Position numbers and translations under genes: made by a program
Shown here: in pieces, positions 23,757-27,873 of the stretch
Position numbering within the stretch: the stretch's first letter is position 1
Layout: each line of letters starts with the position of its first letter
Notes under the pieces: model-generated
What the model saw: the letters and a program-made list of their open reading frames with translations, nothing else
What the model was told of the DNA's origin: nothing
The model's database searches: none
IMG/VR virus record: IMGVR_UViG_3300031857_001075
Coordinates: 1 to 27,873 of that record
Source of the DNA: a virus
Direction: 5' to 3' (one strand)
DNA: 27,873 nt

Positions 23757-23906
23757 TTACATATGTTTAGTTTTCAATGCTACTATAAATTGATTAACTA
23801 TAGTATTCATTGCACTTTTTTTTATTGGTTCTTCTACTTTTTTTCTTCTTCTTTTGGTTTGATCAGAAGATGTCCAAATTTTGTTTTTATTTATTTCAGT
23901 TCCCAT
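23757..23906 (-). CDS. basic 49-aa protein
   Basis: A short reading frame from ATG 23906 to TAA 23757 encodes 49 residues, beginning MGTEINKNKIWTSSDQTKRR. It contains a tract of arginines and lysines (TKRRRKKVEEPIKK, about residues 17-30) and a C-terminal amphipathic helix (NTIVNQFIVALKT). It starts 4 bases after the fibre stop and ends 21 bases before the zinc-ribbon ATG, filling a gap that would otherwise be the longest in this operon. The basic tract could bind nucleic acid or serve as a fibre-associated peptide. Unrecognised. Confidence 0.55.
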   Translation of the reverse strand: MGTEINKNKIWTSSDQTKRRRKKVEEPIKKSAMNTIVNQFIVALKTKHM

Positions 23907-23910
23907 ATGA

Positions 23911-25851
23911 TTAATTTATTTTTTTAAATTCTACATCTATTTTGTAATAATCAACAACTAACAATCCATTATCATCATGGGATAGTGCGTTTTCAAATTT
24001 AGTCCCAATTAGTTCATTACCAATTACACCTTCATATACCCCATCTTCATCTTTATAATTGAATTGATATATGTTGATTCCCATATTAGATACCCCAACT
24101 AATTTTATATTTTCTTTATAAGCTATATCGGATTTGTTGACGTTACAAAACCCCCCAGTTAAGCACGTAGCGACTCCGGAAAGAGGTCCCTGCGTTGGTG
24201 GTCCTGGACTACAACTTCCGAACCCAGAGGAACACGCGTTGACGAAATTGAATGCTGCGGCTGAACAAGATGGATATACACCACCACATCTACAACATCG
24301 AAGATTTGTATCATAGAAATAGGCCCCTCCACCACACTCACTACAATATATGCATGGTGCGGTAACTTCTTTACAATTGAAAGTATAATTGTGCGTAAGT
24401 AATCCATATCGATTACCCACTTCTTCTGCAGTTAGAAATAAATCCAATTGTTCAAAATTTACAGTATATACTTCAACTTTATCGTATGTGTATGTTATAT
24501 TTTCTATCTGCCTTTCTATTAGTGAATTTGTTTCAGAATCAAATAATATTAATGTATCATTTGGTTGCAATGAATCGTATTGTGCAAATTTAACAACATA
24601 GTTAATTTGATTTGCATCTTCTAATTCTTTTTTTAGAATTACGGCATGCGATACATCACTAAACTTTATTCCACCAGAACATTCTATATTAATTAAAAAT
24701 CCGGTCCAATCCGTAGTAGTAACCATATCGGTTAATGCGGAGGAACTTACCTCAAAATTGGCCATTAAATTCGTATATGAGCCCGACCATTCAATTACAC
24801 TATAAGTTTGTTCATCCATTGGCAAATCCGGTATCGTAATTGATTTTACTCTATCGTTTAATGTTAAAGATGATAATAAGGTCAATCCAGTATCAGGTAA
24901 AAATACTTTTGTTGTTGAATCGGCCGATAATTTTGGTTCTTTTTCATTATTATTGTATTTGTAAATATATTTAGGTCTTTCCCAAAATGGAAGTTGATTT
25001 GTATCATCGTAATCACATACCATATCCAATTCGAATGCATTTGAAAATTGAACATTCCAAAGGTTTAATGTATCCAACTCTGAACCATAGATTAAATCGA
25101 CACTTCTATAATGTGTCAATCTACCATCCAATAAATCCGAATCGTTTAAAACATATTCTTGTATATATTCATCGTATGATATATCAGTTTTTAATTGATT
25201 TAATTCTTGTATAGAATTTATTTTATATAATTTTGGGTAAATGTGATTATCCGTTGGTGTTATTCTTTTTTTAACTACATAATTTGGATGATTACCATTA
25301 TCTCTAACAGTATCTCCCAATGAATCAAACCCCAATTCTGCATCATTTATATATGTTTTAGGTATGGATGTTGGATTTGAATCGTACATTAATTTAAGAA
25401 ATTCCCAATTATCCCTTGCATATGTATCATCTATTAATGCAGTTACATCGTATGATATCCTAATAATTAGTTTATTTGGTGTATCTTCTATATATGGAAC
25501 TGTAACCGAATTATTATCCAATACAATGTTATTAAAAGTAATTCCACGATTTTGGCAGTAATGTTCTAATAATTGTCTTAAATTAGGATTTGGTAAGCCG
25601 GCCGAATTTGCAATAGATTCTGCGGAATCAGGAGTTAAATCTATTTCCGGTTGATAACCAGCTGCTAAAACTTTTTTATTAATGAAATGTATTTCATTAA
25701 TTGTACTTCCTGATACTATTTGATCCAATATATTTACATCAAAATAATACTTTAAACTAACACCCGGATGTATATTTGTGTTGGTTTCTATTGCTTTAAA
25801 GGAACCATCGGTATCTCTTACAAAATCTGTTCCGATTATTACTGCTCTCAT
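23911..25851 (-). CDS. composite tail fibre: ATP-grasp-like, Hint-like, Cys-rich and S74 chaperone regions
   Basis: The 646-aa protein has four parts. Residues 1-300 contain FVRDTDGSFKAIETNTN (10-26), reminiscent of the ATP-grasp metal loop, then NYVVKKR (190-196) and YDEYIQEYVL (226-235), reminiscent of its ATP-binding Lys and hinge. This order would be permuted. Residues 309-488 look like a Hint domain: STTKVFLPDTG and LTLNDRVKSI at the start, a block-B-like FSDVSHAVIL with His402, and VYTVNFEQLDLFL then GLLTHN ending at Asn488. Residues 493-569 hold 12 cysteines. Residues 574-646 are a classic S74 chaperone (KSDIAYKENIKLVG, then NIYQFNYK and VVDYYKI), which trimerises and may self-cleave from fibres. 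The S74 call is firm, Hint fairly so, ATP-grasp tentative. It follows the 99-aa gene with no gap. Confidence 0.85.
   Translation of the reverse strand: MRAVIIGTDFVRDTDGSFKAIETNTNIHPGVSLKYYFDVNILDQIVSGSTINEIHFINKKVLAAGYQPEIDLTPDSAESIANSAGLPNPNLRQLLEHYCQNRGITFNNIVLDNNSVTVPYIEDTPNKLIIRISYDVTALIDDTYARDNWEFLKLMYDSNPTSIPKTYINDAELGFDSLGDTVRDNGNHPNYVVKKRITPTDNHIYPKLYKINSIQELNQLKTDISYDEYIQEYVLNDSDLLDGRLTHYRSVDLIYGSELDTLNLWNVQFSNAFELDMVCDYDDTNQLPFWERPKYIYKYNNNEKEPKLSADSTTKVFLPDTGLTLLSSLTLNDRVKSITIPDLPMDEQTYSVIEWSGSYTNLMANFEVSSSALTDMVTTTDWTGFLINIECSGGIKFSDVSHAVILKKELEDANQINYVVKFAQYDSLQPNDTLILFDSETNSLIERQIENITYTYDKVEVYTVNFEQLDLFLTAEEVGNRYGLLTHNYTFNCKEVTAPCIYCSECGGGAYFYDTNLRCCRCGGVYPSCSAAAFNFVNACSSGFGSCSPGPPTQGPLSGVATCLTGGFCNVNKSDIAYKENIKLVGVSNMGINIYQFNYKDEDGVYEGVIGNELIGTKFENALSHDDNGLLVVDYYKIDVEFKKIN
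24141..24300 (-). other. GC-rich patch encoding the Cys-rich linker
   Basis: By hand count about 83 of 160 bases are G or C (52%), against roughly 30% for the window. The patch encodes most of the 12-cysteine segment of the fibre (residues about 518-570) and ends where the S74 domain begins. It suggests recent exchange of this segment or strong selection on Cys/Gly/Pro/Ala codons. Confidence 0.7.
24388..24927 (-). other. Hint (intein/hedgehog-like) domain within the fibre gene
   Basis: This covers residues 309-488 (180 aa). Ser309 stands five residues before the TKV of the N1 block, where inteins carry Cys or Ser. GxxxxSDVSH (block B) has His402. The C-terminal blocks are VYTVNFEQLDLFL and GLLTHN. 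The residue after the terminal Asn488 is Tyr489, not Cys, Ser or Thr, so canonical protein splicing is not expected and cleavage is more likely. No homing endonuclease motif is present. Confidence 0.6.
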
Positions 25852-26151
25852 TTATTTTAATTTGTTTATTATAAGTAGTGTTTTTTTACAATTTTCATAC
25901 ATCTCCAATTGGATAAACTTACTATAAATATAATCCATTAGAGGTTTATATTCATCTCTTTTTATAGTAACGTATGCTTTGATTTTTTTGAATTTAAATA
26001 GGATTATTTCCTTTGTAGATTTGTTTCCTTTAAAATTATCTATTATATCTACTATCTTTTCTAAATCCCGAACAGGGACTTTGTGTATATGTTCTTTCCA
26101 ATCCAATTTAACATAACCACTCTCTATCTTATCAAGTACTTTGATATTCAT
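25852..26151 (-). CDS. hypothetical basic protein preceding the fibre gene
   Basis: The 99-aa protein is Lys-rich with alternating strands and helices: GYVKLDWKEHIHKVPVRDLE (residues 12-31), then IILFKFKKIKAYVTIKRDEY (49-68), and a C-terminal helix (YSKFIQLEMYENCKKTLLII). There is no membrane segment and a single Cys. It abuts the fibre gene (TAA immediately followed by ATG) and has the best promoter in the window directly upstream, so it heads the fibre operon. A fibre-assembly chaperone is possible from position, but no family is recognised. Confidence 0.72.
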   Translation of the reverse strand: MNIKVLDKIESGYVKLDWKEHIHKVPVRDLEKIVDIIDNFKGNKSTKEIILFKFKKIKAYVTIKRDEYKPLMDYIYSKFIQLEMYENCKKTLLIINKLK

Positions 26152-26156
26152 AATTA

Positions 26157-26187
26157 CAAATATACAAAATTATTTTGAATTTGCAAA
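26157..26187 (-). promoter_or_regulatory. Bacteroidota-type promoter of the fibre operon
   Basis: The minus strand carries TTTG (26184-26187), a 19-base spacer and an exact TATATTTG (26157-26164), a perfect match to the Bacteroidota consensus TTTG-N19-TAnnTTTG. Only 5 bases separate the box from the ATG at 26151, so the mRNA would have a leader of about 0-3 bases. The element overlaps the end of the glycosyltransferase gene. Confidence 0.68.
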
Positions 26188-27489
26188 TCCTTTTCGTTTA
26201 AATTTATTCCATTTACCACGTATGTGTAGATATTGATTTGTATGAGATTTCAACATCCAATATAGATTTATAAAATGATATGATATCGGTTCTAATAGGA
26301 TTACAGGTAAAACCCTGCCCAATCCTATACTCTTTCCTTTGAATATTTTACGTTTTGCAAACCAAACCAAAGATAACATTGATATGTAATACATTGATAC
26401 AATAATGGTAATAGATAACCAAACAAGATTCCACTCAATCGGAATACCCATATAATAATAAATAAATAATTGTATTAAACCAAACAATTCAACCCATATA
26501 CCAAACACATCAGCAAACCAAAGAAATGGTAACATATAAAACCCAACAAACTTACTACGTTTCCTACTGAACAACATTCTCCAATACTTTATTAGATTCT
26601 GTAATCCACCTCTGTACCACCTTAATCTCTGCTTCGTAAGGTCCCTTAAATTTTCAGGTACTTCCGTCCATGCTAAAAATTCGGATATAAATTGTATCTT
26701 TCCTCCGTTCTTAATTATATTCATTGTTAACTCCATATCCTCACTTAAAAATCCCTCTTTATAACCACCCAATTCTAAAACAAAACTTCGTTTCATAAAG
26801 GAGTATGCACCGGGTAAAACTAATGTTGCATTGTGTTTATCATTTGCTGTTCTCCATAATAGGAAACATCGTATGTATTCTAACCATTGTATTCTTGCTA
26901 ACCAATTTTTTGGAATAGAATTTGTTTGTATTTTTCCATCTACGATTTTATTTTGATTTGCAACACCAATGAAACATGATACGGCATCGGTATCTTCTCT
27001 TAACAATTGGACAGTTCTAGTAATAGCATTTTTAATGAGTATAGTATCAGCATCAACATTTAGTACCCACTCACCTTTAGAAAGATGTAAGCCTGTATTT
27101 AATGCCGACCACTTGCCCCTATTTTCTGTTGTTACTACTTTTATATCCCATCCTCTCCACACACCATCTACATATCTTAAATTAAAGGTATCAATTATTT
27201 TTTGTAGGGTATTATCGGTTGAACCATCGTTTACAATTATTATCTCTCTGTTTGGATAATCCTGCATTGATATAGAACGAATCGATTCTACAATGGAAAC
27301 TTCTTCATTATATGCCGGTACTATTATAGATACCATTGGTTTATAGGATTCACCATTAACCACTTCGGGTTCTTTGTATCTAAACCATAATTTAATAGAT
27401 GTAATGAGATATACTCCCAATATAATAAGGGAATAAAATATATACATACCCGTTGCAAGGTATGCTATGTTTTGCATCAACTCTCCCAT
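26170..27489 (-). CDS. membrane GT2 glycosyltransferase
   Basis: The 439-aa protein has an N-terminal membrane helix (about 11-33), a GT-A catalytic domain and several C-terminal membrane helices (about 316-376 and beyond). Catalytic motifs: SIIVPAYNEE (54-63), IVNDGSTDNT (85-94), the DAD at 146-148 (WVLNVDADT), SEDMEL (249-254) with the acidic base, and QRLRWYRGG (287-295), the QxxRW motif of processive polysaccharide synthases. Length and layout resemble PgaC/IcaA or hyaluronan-type synthases that build and export a polymer from UDP-sugars. It is encoded 1 base after the outer-membrane protein gene, an operon layout typical of a bacterial polysaccharide locus rather than a phage structural cluster. 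Whether it serves superinfection exclusion or glycan modification is open. Confidence 0.9.
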   Translation of the reverse strand: MGELMQNIAYLATGMYIFYSLIILGVYLITSIKLWFRYKEPEVVNGESYKPMVSIIVPAYNEEVSIVESIRSISMQDYPNREIIIVNDGSTDNTLQKIIDTFNLRYVDGVWRGWDIKVVTTENRGKWSALNTGLHLSKGEWVLNVDADTILIKNAITRTVQLLREDTDAVSCFIGVANQNKIVDGKIQTNSIPKNWLARIQWLEYIRCFLLWRTANDKHNATLVLPGAYSFMKRSFVLELGGYKEGFLSEDMELTMNIIKNGGKIQFISEFLAWTEVPENLRDLTKQRLRWYRGGLQNLIKYWRMLFSRKRSKFVGFYMLPFLWFADVFGIWVELFGLIQLFIYYYMGIPIEWNLVWLSITIIVSMYYISMLSLVWFAKRKIFKGKSIGLGRVLPVILLEPISYHFINLYWMLKSHTNQYLHIRGKWNKFKRKGFANSK

Positions 27490-27490
27490 A

Positions 27491-27873
27491 TTATTTCAAT
27501 TTAAATCTATAGGATGCAGTTGAAATAAACCATGTGGTATTATTTGAAAAATATGGTGTAAAATTAGGTACGGATATCATTCCATATTGAAGTCCTACAC
27601 CAAATGTCCACTTACCAACATAACTATTTATTGTTGTTTGTGAACTAAACCAACTGGTCTTTTGCTTTCCATAGTTAAACTGAATTCCATTCCAATTCGA
27701 TACATACATTCGATTCTTTAAATCATAATGTAGACCGGAAGTAATCTGATTAAATTTGTTTCCTTTAAAATCGGTTCCGCTTACGGAGGAAAATGTTAAT
27801 GCTCTCCACTTTTCTTGTGAGAACGAATTGAGACTTGTTAATGCAATGCATAACAAAATTAAATAAACTTTTT
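27491..27873 (-). CDS. outer-membrane beta-barrel-like protein (5' end outside window)
   Basis: The frame is open to the right edge; the visible part begins KVYLILLCIALTSLNSFSQE, a signal-peptide hydrophobic core and cleavage site (SFSQ) of the Bacteroidota type. The true start lies outside the window, and a TTG at 27856 is not needed as a start. The mature part of about 109 residues consists of alternating aromatic/hydrophobic strands (LHYDLKNRMYVSNWNGIQFNY, with residues split by Tyr/Trp) and ends in YRFKLK, typical of an outer-membrane beta-strand close to the C-terminus. It precedes the GT2 gene by one base. A function in polymer export or adhesion is possible. Confidence 0.65.
   Translation of the reverse strand, partial: KVYLILLCIALTSLNSFSQEKWRALTFSSVSGTDFKGNKFNQITSGLHYDLKNRMYVSNWNGIQFNYGKQKTSWFSSQTTINSYVGKWTFGVGLQYGMISVPNFTPYFSNNTTWFISTASYRFKLK

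Noticed and set aside
24388-24927. Full intein with homing endonuclease
   Set aside because: The domain is about 180 residues with no LAGLIDADG or HNH motif, and the +1 residue is Tyr; Hint-like is the safer call.
1-27873. tRNA genes, CRISPR arrays, insertion sequences, attachment sites
   Set aside because: Gaps between genes are at most about 110 bases and none shows cloverleaf potential, regularly spaced repeats, transposase motifs or an integrase.

Overview
The window is AT-rich (roughly 70% A+T by eye) and densely packed. Almost every gene lies on the minus strand, and gaps are usually a few bases or overlaps. It reads as part of a T4-like (myovirus-type) phage genome. The supporting genes are a baseplate block (gp6-like, gp25-like and gp5-like proteins), a gp55-like late sigma factor, an S74-chaperone tail fibre, and the auxiliary genes typical of marine or freshwater T4-like phages (peptide deformylase, UvsE, Hsp20, HD hydrolase, carbamoyltransferase, 2OG-Fe(II) oxygenase). 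The host is probably a member of the Bacteroidota. Several gene groups are preceded by TTTG-N19/20-TAnnTTTG-type promoters, Shine-Dalgarno sites are essentially absent, and the truncated outer-membrane protein at the right edge has a signal peptide ending SFSQ. No tRNA, rRNA, CRISPR array or insertion sequence was seen.

Layout, in the direction of transcription (right to left). 27873-26170: a truncated outer-membrane beta-barrel-like protein and a membrane GT2 glycosyltransferase. 26151-23409: a 99-aa protein, a 646-aa composite tail fibre, a basic 49-aa peptide and a zinc-ribbon protein. 23381-19300: a modification cassette with two sulfotransferase-like proteins, a probable glycosyltransferase, a GNAT acetyltransferase, a 2OG oxygenase and an acidic protein. 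19289-18179: HD hydrolase and Hsp20. 18182-17997: the only plus-strand gene, a small membrane protein, followed by a minus-strand terminator. 17885-13453: a 60-aa protein, a membrane/coiled-coil protein, UvsE, a nucleotidylyltransferase, DUF2061, peptide deformylase, a small membrane protein and the late sigma factor. 13450-11747: carbamoyltransferase. 11722-1: baseplate/tail structural genes, ending in a very large structural protein that runs off the left edge.

How the parts fit together. The gp55-like sigma probably drives late transcription of the structural block; a T4-style TATAAATA box precedes its first gene, and several other starts follow ATATTTAT-type boxes. Structural genes are linked by repeated one-base TAATG stop/start overlaps. 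The sulfotransferases, glycosyltransferases, acetyltransferase, oxygenase and carbamoyltransferase suggest chemical decoration of a glycan or protein surface, either of the host or of the virion.

The most unusual element is the 646-aa fibre protein. Its N-terminal half carries motifs resembling a rearranged ATP-grasp enzyme. These are followed by a Hint (intein/hedgehog-like) autoprocessing domain, a 12-cysteine segment encoded by an anomalously GC-rich patch, and a C-terminal S74 intramolecular chaperone.
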